A DNA stretch of 64,000 nt from Fretibacterium fastidiosum (lineage in GTDB: Bacteria > Synergistota > Synergistia > Synergistales > Aminobacteriaceae). Each line of letters begins with the position of its first letter. Position 1 is the first letter of the stretch. Below are positions 1 through 7,595 of the stretch, piece by piece. The position numbers and the translations under genes are program-made. Location: positions 496,001-560,000 of the forward strand of contig NZ_OZ209244.1 of assembly GCF_964642095.1 (NCBI RefSeq). The letters are read 5' to 3'. The notes beneath the pieces are model-generated. The model searched no databases, had not been told where the DNA came from, and worked only from the letters and a program-made list of their open reading frames with translations.

Positions 1-395
1 GGATCGACCTCGATACGCTGAAGACGCTGAAACTGGATGAGCTCAGGGAAGCCCGGATTCGGGAGATAGAGACCGGCCGGGCGGAGATAGAGACGCGGGT
101 CGGCAAAGTGCTTTTCTGGACGGCCCGGGACGCTGCGGCGGACCTGGGGTTTTACGTCCAGGAGATAGCCTTGGCGATGGCTTCCGGGCAGCAGCCGCAG
201 AGCATCGTCCGGAAGTGGAAGACCGCCGGGGGCGTGATGGACCTGCCCGGCGACGTGGCAATCCACATCGGGAAATCCCTCGCGGATTGGAACCAGGTGC
301 GATTCGATCGGGAGGCAGCGTTGGCCGCTAAGGTTGCAGCCGCCAAGACCCCCGAAGCCGTGCAGGCGATTACGTGGAACACGGAGGTGAATTGA
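1..395 (+). CDS. Phage protein, 5'-truncated by window edge
   Basis: The frame is open from base 3 to the TGA at 393-395, so this is the C-terminal part (about 130 residues) of a longer protein. I do not recognise the family. It begins with a charged, helix-forming stretch rich in Leu, Glu and Arg, followed by a compact region containing TARDAAADLG and KTPEAVQAITW. It lies directly upstream of the tail sheath gene. In P2-like phages that position belongs to tail-fibre or fibre-assembly genes, but I see no motif of those families, so this stays a guess from position. The next gene starts 1 nt after its stop. Confidence 0.6.
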   Translation, partial: IDLDTLKTLKLDELREARIREIETGRAEIETRVGKVLFWTARDAAADLGFYVQEIALAMASGQQPQSIVRKWKTAGGVMDLPGDVAIHIGKSLADWNQVRFDREAALAAKVAAAKTPEAVQAITWNTEVN

Positions 396-396
396 A

Positions 397-1566
397 TTGC
401 CAGAGCAGTTTTTGCACGGAATTGAAGTAGTCGAGCTCGACGACGGCCCTCGCCCCATTCGGACGGTGAAGAGTTCCGTCATCGGGCTCATCGGCACGGC
501 CCCGGAGGCGGACGCGAAGAAGTTTCCACTGGATACGCCCATCCTCATCGCAGGACGCCGCACCGAGGCAGCGGGGCTGGGGAAGACGGGAACGCTCCCG
601 ACGGCTATCGACGGCATCTTCGACCAATGCGGCGCGATGGTCGCCATGGTGCGTGTGGCAGAGGGAAGCGCCGAAGAGACGAAGAGCGCGGTCATCGGCG
701 GGGTGGACAATGACACAGGGAAGCGCACCGGCCTGCAGGCGTTCCTGGACGCGCGGAACGCCATCAAGGTCACACCGCGCATCCTCGCCGCACCCGGCTT
801 CAGCCACGAGCTGGCTGTGGGTACGGAGATGAACAGCCTGGCCCAGCGCCTCAAGGCCGTGGCCATCGTCGACGGCCCCAACACCACGGACGCAGCGGCC
901 ATCTCGGCACGCGAGAACTACGGGAGCGACCGCGTCTATGTGGTCGACCCCTGGGTGAAGGTCTGGGACGTGGCCCAGAAGAAGGAGGTCGTTCAGCCCG
1001 CCTCGGCCCGCGTCGCCGGGCTCATCTCCAAGATGGACAACGCCAGGGGCTGGTGGTGGTCACCATCCAACCAGGTCATCGACGGCATCGTGGGAACCGC
1101 GCGTGGCATCGACTTCGAGATATCCGACGTGAACTGCCGTGCCAATCACCTCAACGAGCACGAGGTCACGACCATCGTCCACGAGAGCGGCTATCGCCTC
1201 TGGGGCAACCGCTCCTGCTCGAAGGACCCAAAGACGGCGTTCCTCTGCGTCCGCCGCAGCGCCGACATGATCGCCGAGTCCATCCTCTACGCCCACCTCT
1301 GGGCCGTGGACCGGGGCATCACGAAGACGTATCTGGAGGACGTCCGCGACGGGGTGCGCGCCTACATCCGGCACCTCAAGAAGGTCGGGGCACTCATCGG
1401 CGGCGACTGCTGGGTGGACCCGGAGATCAACACGCCCGACCAGATTTCGCAGGGCATCGTCTACTGGGACTACGACTTCACGCCCGTCTACCCCGCCGAA
1501 CATTTGGTCTTTCGTGCCCACATCACGGACCGCTACCTGACCGACCTGTTCCCGCTGTCCGCATAG
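397..1566 (+). CDS. Phage contractile tail sheath protein (P2 gpFI-like)
   Basis: A 389-residue protein, close to the usual length of the P2 FI sheath family. It forms the contractile outer tube of a myovirus tail. Recognisable features are the N-terminal strand VVELDDGPRPIRTVKSSVIG, the glycine-rich domain with APGFSHELAV, and the C-terminal domain with WGNRSCSKDPKTAFLCVRR and ISQGIVYWDYDFTPVYPAE. The start is TTG at 397, preceded by GGAGGTGA inside the end of the upstream gene; no ATG fits. The tube gene follows 12 nt downstream in the conserved sheath-tube order. Confidence 0.93.
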   Translation: MPEQFLHGIEVVELDDGPRPIRTVKSSVIGLIGTAPEADAKKFPLDTPILIAGRRTEAAGLGKTGTLPTAIDGIFDQCGAMVAMVRVAEGSAEETKSAVIGGVDNDTGKRTGLQAFLDARNAIKVTPRILAAPGFSHELAVGTEMNSLAQRLKAVAIVDGPNTTDAAAISARENYGSDRVYVVDPWVKVWDVAQKKEVVQPASARVAGLISKMDNARGWWWSPSNQVIDGIVGTARGIDFEISDVNCRANHLNEHEVTTIVHESGYRLWGNRSCSKDPKTAFLCVRRSADMIAESILYAHLWAVDRGITKTYLEDVRDGVRAYIRHLKKVGALIGGDCWVDPEINTPDQISQGIVYWDYDFTPVYPAEHLVFRAHITDRYLTDLFPLSA

Positions 1567-1578
1567 GAGGGAAATAGA

Positions 1579-2091
1579 ATGGACATAAAAACGCCAAGGG
1601 TTCTCAGGGGCTTCGACGTCTTCGTCGACGGCCGCGGCTATGCGGGCAAGGTCGAGGAGCTGGAGCTTCCCAAGCTCAGCATCAAGACGGAGGAGTTCCG
1701 CGCCGGTGGCATGGATGTCCCCGTCGAGCTGGACATGGGCATGGAGAAGCTGGAGTGCTCCTTCACTCTGGCAGACCTCCAGGCGGACGTCATGCGGCTG
1801 TTCGGCATCGGGCACAACCAGCCGGTGTCGCTCACCTTCCGGGGCAGCTTCGGCCTGGGCGACGGACGCACCGTGCCCATCGCCATCAAGGCCCAGGGCA
1901 TGATCCGTGAGCTCGACCACGGCACGTGGAAGCCTGGAGAAAAGCTCCAGCAAAAGGTGACCGTCGCCCTCAAGTACTACAGCTACAGCGAGAGCGGCGA
2001 CATGATCCACGAGATCGACGTCGAGAACATGGTCCGAATCATCAACGGCGTGGATATGCTGGCCGAGACCCGCGCCGCCATCGGCGCGTGA
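1579..2091 (+). CDS. Phage major tail tube protein (P2 gpFII-like)
   Basis: A 170-residue protein of the length and layout of the P2 FII tube family, which forms the inner tail tube inside the sheath. The N-terminal segment RGFDVFVDGRGYAGKVEELE and the central MDVPVELDMGMEKLECSF are typical of the family. So is the late segment that ends in IHEIDVENMVRIINGVD. The gene starts with ATG behind an AGGAGGGAA ribosome site. It is followed at 16 nt by the tail assembly chaperone gene. Confidence 0.92.
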   Translation: MDIKTPRVLRGFDVFVDGRGYAGKVEELELPKLSIKTEEFRAGGMDVPVELDMGMEKLECSFTLADLQADVMRLFGIGHNQPVSLTFRGSFGLGDGRTVPIAIKAQGMIRELDHGTWKPGEKLQQKVTVALKYYSYSESGDMIHEIDVENMVRIINGVDMLAETRAAIGA

Positions 2092-2107
2092 GTTAGGAGG
2101 ATTTGAT

Positions 2108-2359
2108 ATGCAGATTAAATTGTCGCATCCGGTCGTGTCGGACGGGACGGAGCTGCGGGTTCTGAACCTGCGCCGCCCCAAGGTGCGGGACGTCCTCCTC
2201 GCCGCGAAGATCGGCGGGACGGACGAGGAGAAGGAAATCCGCGTCTTGGCCAATCTCTGCGAAGTCGCCCCCGACGTTGTGGAAGAGCTGGATATGGCCG
2301 ACTACAAGAAGCTGCAGGATGGTTATCGCAGTTTTTTCGAGGAGGATGGCCGGGCCTAG
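2108..2359 (+). CDS. Phage tail assembly chaperone, zero-frame product (gpE-like)
   Basis: An 83-residue protein in the position of P2 gene E, between tube and tape measure. It is the short form of the tail assembly chaperone thought to coat the tape measure during tail assembly. The ATG follows TTAGGAGGATTTGAT. The N-terminus (IKLSHPVVSDGTELRVLNLR) matches the common start of E-type chaperones. The zero-frame stop TAG is at 2357-2359, 19 nt after a T-TTT-TTC heptamer that can divert ribosomes into the longer E+E' product annotated separately. Confidence 0.85.
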   Translation: MQIKLSHPVVSDGTELRVLNLRRPKVRDVLLAAKIGGTDEEKEIRVLANLCEVAPDVVEELDMADYKKLQDGYRSFFEEDGRA

Positions 2360-2499
2360 CGGAACTGCGCAGGGCATGCGCTCTAATCGCCCACGCCCTG
2401 CATTTCTCGTTGTCTGAAATTCTGGAGTTGGATTTCGAGGAGTTTTACGACTGGCTTCAGGAGGCCTTATGGGTCTTGAAACACGTCGCCAGGTGGTAG
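2108..2499 (+). CDS. Tail assembly chaperone, -1 frameshift product (gpE+E'-like)
   Basis: If ribosomes slip back one base at T-TTT-TTC (2332-2338), the reading frame continues from CGA at 2338 to TAG at 2497-2499. This gives a fusion of about 130 residues. The extension contains LALIAHALHF-type sequence, then SLSEILELDFEEFYDWLQEA. That resembles the short E' domain of P2-like phages, which has an LHF/SE start and ends in a W..EA pattern. The zero-frame codons are TTT TTC and the shifted codons TTT TTT, an ideal slippery pair. The gene position and both domains fit the classic E/E' arrangement. The frameshift itself is inferred. Confidence 0.85.
2332..2338 (+). promoter_or_regulatory. Programmed -1 ribosomal frameshift heptamer T-TTT-TTC
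   Basis: The heptamer lies in the register X XXY YYZ relative to the E frame (AGT TTT TTC). Shifting -1 gives TTT TTT. A GAGGAGG-like purine stretch follows immediately (2339-2346), where a downstream stimulator would be expected. I do not see a clear long hairpin. Confidence 0.8.
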
Positions 2500-2579
2500 A
2501 AGGGCATCAGGAGGAACAGGACCAGGATATAGAGAAGCCCCAGCGCCAGGCCCCACAGAGGCGCAGTCAGGGCGACTAG
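2469..2579 (+). CDS. Possible small Gln-rich ORF between E' and tape measure
   Basis: A 36-codon ORF, very hydrophilic (MGLETRRQVVEGHQEEQ at the start). It opens with ATG four bases after a perfect AGGAGG at 2459-2464 and overlaps the end of E'. It stops at TAG (2577-2579). The same frame then stays open past the tape measure start, encoding more Gln-, Gly- and Lys-rich sequence. The opposite strand carries a hydrophobic ORF (2457-2738) of about 93 codons that looks like a three-helix membrane protein. One of the two is probably a shadow of the other. All neighbours run on the + strand and a strong ribosome site is present, so I favour the + frame, but weakly. Confidence 0.35.
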   Translation: MGLETRRQVVEGHQEEQDQDIEKPQRQAPQRRSQGD

Positions 2580-2736
2580 GACGCCGAACGCGCAGAAGGC
2601 CAGAGCCCCCAGCAGCACGGCGGCCAGAAGACCAAAGCCCAGGGCAACGAACCACCACGCGGCGGCGACAAACAGGGCCACGGCAAGAACGGCGACAAAC
2701 GCCGCAAGCGCATCAATACAGGAACAGGAGCGGAGC

Positions 2737-5235
2737 ATGAAGAATCTCGGCATCGGTCTCGTCATCGGGGCATCCCTCGCTTCCTCGGTTGGGGGCACGT
2801 TCAAGAGCCTCGACAAGAGTATAGGACAGCTCCAGGCAAAAGCCAAGGACGTCAAGCTGGGGATTGCCGCGGGGGAGAAGTGGAAGGACCTCCGCGGCGA
2901 GGCCCTGAAGTTGTCCTCTGCGCTTCAGGCCGGGAAACTGGACACTGCCGGAATCGCTCGCTTTAACCAGCTCAAGGCCGCGACGAAGGAGGCCGAGGCG
3001 GAGGCGAAGAAGTACGGCTTCACCCTGGGCGGGTTGAACAAACAGCTCGGGACGATGCAGCGCTTCTCCGCCGTCCAGAACGGCTTCCTGCGCCGCGCTG
3101 AAGCGCGGGATGCGCGCAAGCAGGAACGTGGTGAACTGCGCGGCCGGCTCGCGGGAACGGTGGCCGTCGGTACCGCGATGTTTGCTTATCCGCTGAAGGC
3201 CGCGATGGATTTCGAGCAGGGCATGGCCGAGGTTGGGGCCATCACCCGCGCTGACGATGCGGATATGGCGCGTCTCACCGAGAACGCCCGCGAGATGGGG
3301 CGGACGACGAAATTCTCCGCCACTCAGGCAGCACAGGGACAAAAATTCCTCGCGATGGCTGGGTTCAAGACGAATCAGATCATCAGCTCCATGCCGGGGA
3401 TGCTGGACCTCGCGGCCGCGTCCGGTATGGACCTGGGCCGAACGGCGGACATCGCCAGCAACATCCTGACGGGTTTCGGTATGGAGGCCTCGGATATGAC
3501 GCGGGTCGCCAACGTCATGGCCCTGGCCTTCTCCAGCTCCAACACAGACGTCGAGCAGTTGGGCTACGCCATGAAGTATGCGGCCCCGCAGGCGAAAGCC
3601 CTGGGCTTCTCCATCGAGCAGACGGCTGCCATCGTGTCGAAGCTGAGCGACGCCGGCATCCAGGGGCAGATGGCTGGGACCACTCTGCGCGGGATGATCG
3701 ACAGCCTGACGGATAAGGGCAATGCTAAGAAGCTGAAGGCCCTTAAGGTCGATGTCGTCGACAAAAAGGGCAATCTCCGGGACCTCGGCACGATCATCAA
3801 GGAAATGGACAAGAGGATGTCCGCAAAGGGCTGGGGTAGTGCAAAGCGCGCCAGCTTCATCAAGGACGTCTTCGGAGCCCGAGCGGGGACCGGTGCAAAT
3901 GCTATCTGGGACGCCGTCCTGTCGGGGTCGCTCGAGGAGCTGACTCAGAAGTACATCAACGAGCAGGATGGGGCCGTCCGGCGAATGGCCGACAAGATAA
4001 ACGCAACGGCCAAGGGCTCTTTGACGCAGTTGGGTTCGGCGCTGGAGTCGGTGGGGATCGACTTGGGGAATGTGCTGCTCCCGCCCCTTGCGGAGACGGC
4101 GAAAGGTCTGGCGTCCATCGTGAGCAGCGTATCCCAATTCATGCAGAAGTGCCCGGTGTTGACCAAGTGGGTTGTCGGCCTTGGAGCTGGGTTTTTAGGT
4201 CTTAAGGCGGCGACGCTGGCCACGCGTATCGGCTGGTCGCATCTCCGTGACGGCGGCAGCATCGCCCTCGACATCCTCCAGCGCGTCCGCCCCTCCGTCA
4301 TCGCCAACAGCCTGGCAATGGCTAGAATGCGCGGCGAGGGCTCCGCGCTCAAGGGCATGTTCACCGTCCTGAAGGGCGGCATCGGGAGCTTTGTGTCCGG
4401 GGCGTCCGCAGACCTCAAGGCCCTCGGCGGGGCGGTCAAATGGCTATGGGGCCTGTGCGCGGCTCACCCCTTCATCGCTATCGGGACGGCCGTCGCAGCG
4501 GTTGCTATCGCAGTTTATACCTATTGGGAACCACTCAAGGAGTGGTTGGGGGCGTTTTGGGAAGGGATTAAGGGGTACTGGGGCAAGTCCGTGGAATGGA
4601 TTAAAACCTCGGTCTCCGGCCTCGGTGACGCCATAAAGTACCCTTTTGAAGTTGCGTTTGGCTGGATAGAGTCCACTATCGGGAAAATCCAAGGAGCATG
4701 GAACAGCTTTATGTCCCTCTTTGGGATGGGGGTGGAGGAGATCAATACAACCCCTATTTCCATCACAACCGACCTGGGCTCGGCTGCCGCCCCCGGCATC
4801 TCGCTGGGAGGACTGCAGGGTGGCGATATCGTGGGACACGCCTCCGGCGGCCTCATCAACCGTCCCGTCGTCTCCTGGGTCGGCGAGGACGGCCCGGAGG
4901 TTGTCGTTCCTGTCGGCTCCAAGCACCGCCAGCAGGGGCTCTTCTGGCTCGGCAAGGCCGCGTCTGCCCTGGGTATGTCACTCTCTGAAAAGGGCGATGG
5001 CGCGTCCGCAAGCTGGGCGGATCGCCTCCGGGAGTTCTCCGCCGCCGTGATGGCCGCTCCTCAGCCCGCCTTGGCGGGGGCTGGGGGAATGACCAATAAT
5101 TTCACCATCAACCCGGCGCCGGGCATGGATGAACAGGGAGTGGCAGATTTGATCATCCGCAAGCTCGAGGACTGGCAGCGGGGGCAGGCAACCAAACAAA
5201 GGAGCTCATACCGTGATGATGCTTTCCTTGGGTGA
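2737..5235 (+). CDS. Phage tail tape measure protein
   Basis: An 832-residue tape measure protein of the TP901 type, which sets tail length and occupies the tube lumen. It contains a charged coiled-coil N-terminus (about residues 20-140) and the tape-measure core around residues 145-420, with FEQGMAEVGAITRADDADMA, GRTTKFSATQAAQG and AGTTLRGMIDSL. Two hydrophobic stretches follow (about residues 475-500 and 575-595), then a C-terminal segment with ASGGLINRPVVSWVGEDGPE, as in many tape measure C-termini. The ATG at 2737 is behind GGAGCGGAGC. Its last codons overlap the start of the gpU gene. Confidence 0.92.
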   Translation: MKNLGIGLVIGASLASSVGGTFKSLDKSIGQLQAKAKDVKLGIAAGEKWKDLRGEALKLSSALQAGKLDTAGIARFNQLKAATKEAEAEAKKYGFTLGGLNKQLGTMQRFSAVQNGFLRRAEARDARKQERGELRGRLAGTVAVGTAMFAYPLKAAMDFEQGMAEVGAITRADDADMARLTENAREMGRTTKFSATQAAQGQKFLAMAGFKTNQIISSMPGMLDLAAASGMDLGRTADIASNILTGFGMEASDMTRVANVMALAFSSSNTDVEQLGYAMKYAAPQAKALGFSIEQTAAIVSKLSDAGIQGQMAGTTLRGMIDSLTDKGNAKKLKALKVDVVDKKGNLRDLGTIIKEMDKRMSAKGWGSAKRASFIKDVFGARAGTGANAIWDAVLSGSLEELTQKYINEQDGAVRRMADKINATAKGSLTQLGSALESVGIDLGNVLLPPLAETAKGLASIVSSVSQFMQKCPVLTKWVVGLGAGFLGLKAATLATRIGWSHLRDGGSIALDILQRVRPSVIANSLAMARMRGEGSALKGMFTVLKGGIGSFVSGASADLKALGGAVKWLWGLCAAHPFIAIGTAVAAVAIAVYTYWEPLKEWLGAFWEGIKGYWGKSVEWIKTSVSGLGDAIKYPFEVAFGWIESTIGKIQGAWNSFMSLFGMGVEEINTTPISITTDLGSAAAPGISLGGLQGGDIVGHASGGLINRPVVSWVGEDGPEVVVPVGSKHRQQGLFWLGKAASALGMSLSEKGDGASASWADRLREFSAAVMAAPQPALAGAGGMTNNFTINPAPGMDEQGVADLIIRKLEDWQRGQATKQRSSYRDDAFLG

Positions 5236-5596
5236 CTTTCAGTTCGGCGTCGACGCAGCTGCCTACGCCGAGCTGTCTCTGAAGGCGGAGTACCCCTGGG
5301 CGAAGGTCGACCGCCTCCAAAACACCCCGCAGCATCAGGCGATGGGGCTGGAGGTTCGGAGCGTCAGCCTGCGGGGCACGGTCTATCCTTCCTATCGCGA
5401 AGCGGGGCTGTCCCAGATAGAGGCCCTGCGGGAGGCCGCCGCCGAGATGAAGCCCCAGCCCCTCATGGCCGGAAACGGACGCTACCTTGGCAGCTGGGTC
5501 GTGAAGAGTATTTCGCAGACCGACTCCGTCTTCTTCAAGGACGGAGCGGCGCAGAAACAGGAATTTACGATGGAAATGGAACGCTTCGACCTTTAG
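5213..5596 (+). CDS. Phage tail protein gpU-like
   Basis: A 127-residue protein of the P2 gpU family, a tail terminator/completion component. Family-like segments are MLSLGDFQFGVDAAAY, LRGTVYPSYREAGLSQIEAL and GRYLGSWVVKSISQTDSVFF. The frame opens with GTG at 5213, followed by two ATG codons (5216, 5219). The preceding AAGGAG is nearest to the GTG and first ATG. It overlaps the tape measure gene by 23 nt, the usual close packing of this module. Confidence 0.88.
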   Translation: MMMLSLGDFQFGVDAAAYAELSLKAEYPWAKVDRLQNTPQHQAMGLEVRSVSLRGTVYPSYREAGLSQIEALREAAAEMKPQPLMAGNGRYLGSWVVKSISQTDSVFFKDGAAQKQEFTMEMERFDL

Positions 5597-5609
5597 AGAG
5601 GAGAAGAAC

Positions 5610-5672
5610 GCAAAGGCCCCGCCGAAGCGGAGCCCTTGCGCCTGTCAGGATCGCACCCTGAACAGACGCCCG
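5610..5672 (+). other. Two adjacent hairpins after gpU
   Basis: Two imperfect inverted repeats lie back to back in the gap between gpU and the methyltransferase remnant. The first is built on GGCCCCGC/GCGGAGCC inside GCAA...TTGC. The second is GCGCCTGTCAGG against CCTGAACAGACGC, with a 7-nt loop. There is no U-run after either, so a normal intrinsic terminator is not supported. They may be an RNA structure or part of a moron insertion carrying the methyltransferase. Confidence 0.4.
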
Positions 5673-5728
5673 CTACACGATTCACAAGCAATCGCGCAGC
5701 CTCCTCATTTTACAGGAGGATACGCAAT

Positions 5729-6398
5729 TTGCAACAAGTGCCATTTTTTACGACAAAGAACGGTATGCTCTACAGGGAGGACTGTTTCGACATATTCCCT
5801 GATATCCCGGACGGCAGCGTCGACATGATCCTGTGCGACCTGCCTTACGGTACGACGAACTTCACATGGGACAAGAAACTGCCCTTCGGTCGGTTGTGGA
5901 CGGAGTATTCGAGGCTGATCCGGGAGCATGGGGCCATCGCCCTCACGGCGCAGCAGCCGTTTGCCACCGATCTCATCGTGGCGGGACGCAAACTGTTTCG
6001 ATACGAGCTGATTTGGGAGAAGACCCTGGCCTGCGGCTTCCTCAACGCGAATCGGATGCCCCTTCGGGCGCATGAGAACATCCTGATCTTCTACAAAAAG
6101 CTCCCCATCTACCATCCCCAAATGGCGCTGGGAACGTCCTACTATAAAAAAGGCGGAGGAGACGGCAGCGTCTACGGTCGGAAATACCGCATCCAGGAAC
6201 ACCGCAATACCGGGCAGCGCTACCCGCACCTACACGAACAAGGGAGACCTCGTCCTGGACAACTGTCTGGGAAGCGGCACCACGGCAGTCGCCGCCGAAA
6301 GGCTCTCACGGCGCTGGTTGGGTATGGAGAAAGAACACGTGTATTGTGAGATAGCGAAGAGGAGGCTGGAGGAACTTGGAAACACGAACGGCAGTTGA
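5729..6398 (+). pseudogene. DNA adenine/cytosine-N4 methyltransferase (class beta), internally deleted
   Basis: The N-terminal part (TTG start at 5729 behind AGGAGGA) encodes a DNA methyltransferase with motif IV as SVDMILCDLPYGTTN and a target region up to about residue 155. After NTGQRYP near 6220 the frame loses similarity and stops at 6349. The missing C-terminal part appears in the +1 frame directly afterwards: RTYTNKGDLVLDNCLGSGTT, the SAM-binding motif I, ending at TGA 6396-6398. The family normally has several dozen residues between these blocks, so an internal deletion plus frame change has joined them at about 6222-6226. The order motif IV then motif I is class beta. The gene is an insertion between U and X, where P2 has none. 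Confidence 0.82.
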
Positions 6399-6573
6399 CG
6401 GGGACCGTCTCGACCTGATCTGCTGGAAGCACTATGGCTCTCTGGATGGGCGCATCGTGGAGACCGTCCTCAACGCCAACCCCGGCCTGGCCATGCATCA
6501 GCTTCTGAGTGCCGGCCGGGAGATTCAACTTCCTGCCATCGCCCCCAAGCCGAGGGAGCAGTCGCTATGGTAG
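6376..6573 (+). CDS. Phage tail protein gpX-like (LysM-type)
   Basis: A 65-residue protein, the size of P2 gpX. It has the LysM-like pattern GDRLDLICWKHYGS...VLNANPGLA...AGREIQLP expected for this tail baseplate-hub protein. It starts with TTG at 6376 behind GGAGGCTGGAGGAAC and overlaps the out-of-frame end of the methyltransferase remnant. It also overlaps the next gene (gpD) by 7 nt. Confidence 0.85.
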   Translation: METRTAVDGDRLDLICWKHYGSLDGRIVETVLNANPGLAMHQLLSAGREIQLPAIAPKPREQSLW

Positions 6574-7532
6574 AGCGCTATACCCCAACCGCCCGGATCG
6601 AGATAGATGGCGAGGACAGAACCCGCCCGATCTGGGAACACTTGGAATCTCTCACCTACTCCGACGCGGAGCAGGGTGAGGCGGACTCCCTGGAGATATC
6701 GGTCGCGAACGACCCGCCCTTCACCATGCCCCCCAAGGGCGCGAAGGTGCGTCTCTGGATGGGCTATAAAGAGGAGAGCCAAAGGCTCATGGGAACGTTC
6801 GAGGTGGACGAAGCCTCGGTAGAGCTGAAGCCCGCCGTCATGCGGATACGGGCGCGCTCGGCCTCGTTCTCGAAGGGGAAAGACAAGCAGAAGGAGGATA
6901 TCGAGTGGGAGGGCATCACCCTGGCCGAGCTGGCCGAGAAGATCGCGGCCAGGCACGGCTATAAAGCTAAGGTGTCGATGGATATCCGTTACGATGCCAT
7001 TGCCCAGACGCAGGAGTCCGACCTGCACTTCCTACAGCGTCTGGCGGAGGAAGCGAACGGCAGCTTCGCCATCCGGGACAACACAATCCTGATCTTCCCC
7101 CCGAACCTGAACAGCCGGCCGAAGACGACGCTGGTCTATACCGAAAGCTGCACAGGGTCCTTCACATTGGCGGATCGGGGGAAGTACGGCAGTGTCGAGG
7201 CGAAGTGGTGGGATGCCGCAGAGGCGGAAGAGAAGAGCATCGAGGTCGAGCGCGATGAGGGAGAGGCGGTCTACACCATTAAGAAGCGCTTCAGGAACGC
7301 CTCCGAGGCGAAGGTCGCGGCGGAGAACAAGGCGGAGCTGCTCCGACGGGGAACGATTCAAGGCTCGCTTACGGTACCGGGAGATGCCTCTATCGTTGCG
7401 GGAGCGGAGATTACGCTGGAAGGGTTTAAGCCAGATGAGCTGAATGGGGCCTATCTGGGGACGAACGTCCAGCAGACGATATCAAAATCCGGCTGGACCA
7501 CTCGAGTAACACTCGAACGCCTGCCGGATTGA
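6567..7532 (+). CDS. Phage late control / tail hub protein gpD-like
   Basis: A 321-residue protein of the P2 gpD family, which forms the baseplate hub. Evidence is the N-terminal RIEIDGEDRTRPIWEHLESL, the central block ITLAELAEKIAARHGYK with QTQESDLHFLQRLAEE, and the C-terminal TQ-type domain ending in SGWTTRVTLERLPD. The order X-D at the right end of the tail module matches P2. Here the recognisable phage DNA ends; the next gene on the other strand is chromosomal. Confidence 0.92.
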   Translation: MVERYTPTARIEIDGEDRTRPIWEHLESLTYSDAEQGEADSLEISVANDPPFTMPPKGAKVRLWMGYKEESQRLMGTFEVDEASVELKPAVMRIRARSASFSKGKDKQKEDIEWEGITLAELAEKIAARHGYKAKVSMDIRYDAIAQTQESDLHFLQRLAEEANGSFAIRDNTILIFPPNLNSRPKTTLVYTESCTGSFTLADRGKYGSVEAKWWDAAEAEEKSIEVERDEGEAVYTIKKRFRNASEAKVAAENKAELLRRGTIQGSLTVPGDASIVAGAEITLEGFKPDELNGAYLGTNVQQTISKSGWTTRVTLERLPD

Positions 7533-7595
7533 GTTATCCACAAAATAGGTTCTTAGTATGTGAGAAAACGGTTCTTATTTCGATTTCAAATTACC
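7533..7595. other. Phage/chromosome junction with short direct repeat
   Basis: About 60 bp separate the gpD stop from the point where pduS homology begins. It contains a DnaA-box-like TTATCCACA (7534-7542) and two copies of GGTTCTTA (7548-7555 and 7570-7577). The second copy supplies the new stop codon of the truncated pduS frame. It may be the right attachment core of the prophage. The left end is outside the window, so no matching copy can be checked. Confidence 0.5.

Noticed and set aside
2457..2855. Phage holin on the - strand
   Set aside because: Hydrophobic ORF looks holin-like, but it runs against the operon and overlaps E' and the tape measure start; no lysis genes accompany it. Kept only as an open question in the findings.
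5636..5670. tRNA-like T-arm (TCAGG with a 7-nt loop)
   Set aside because: The loop lacks the TTCRANY pattern and no acceptor, D-arm or anticodon arm can be built around it.
1..7532. Complete tailocin (phage-derived contractile particle)
   Set aside because: Only the sheath-to-gpD part is visible; baseplate, fibre and lysis genes cannot be judged because the window is cut at the left, and the methyltransferase is decayed.
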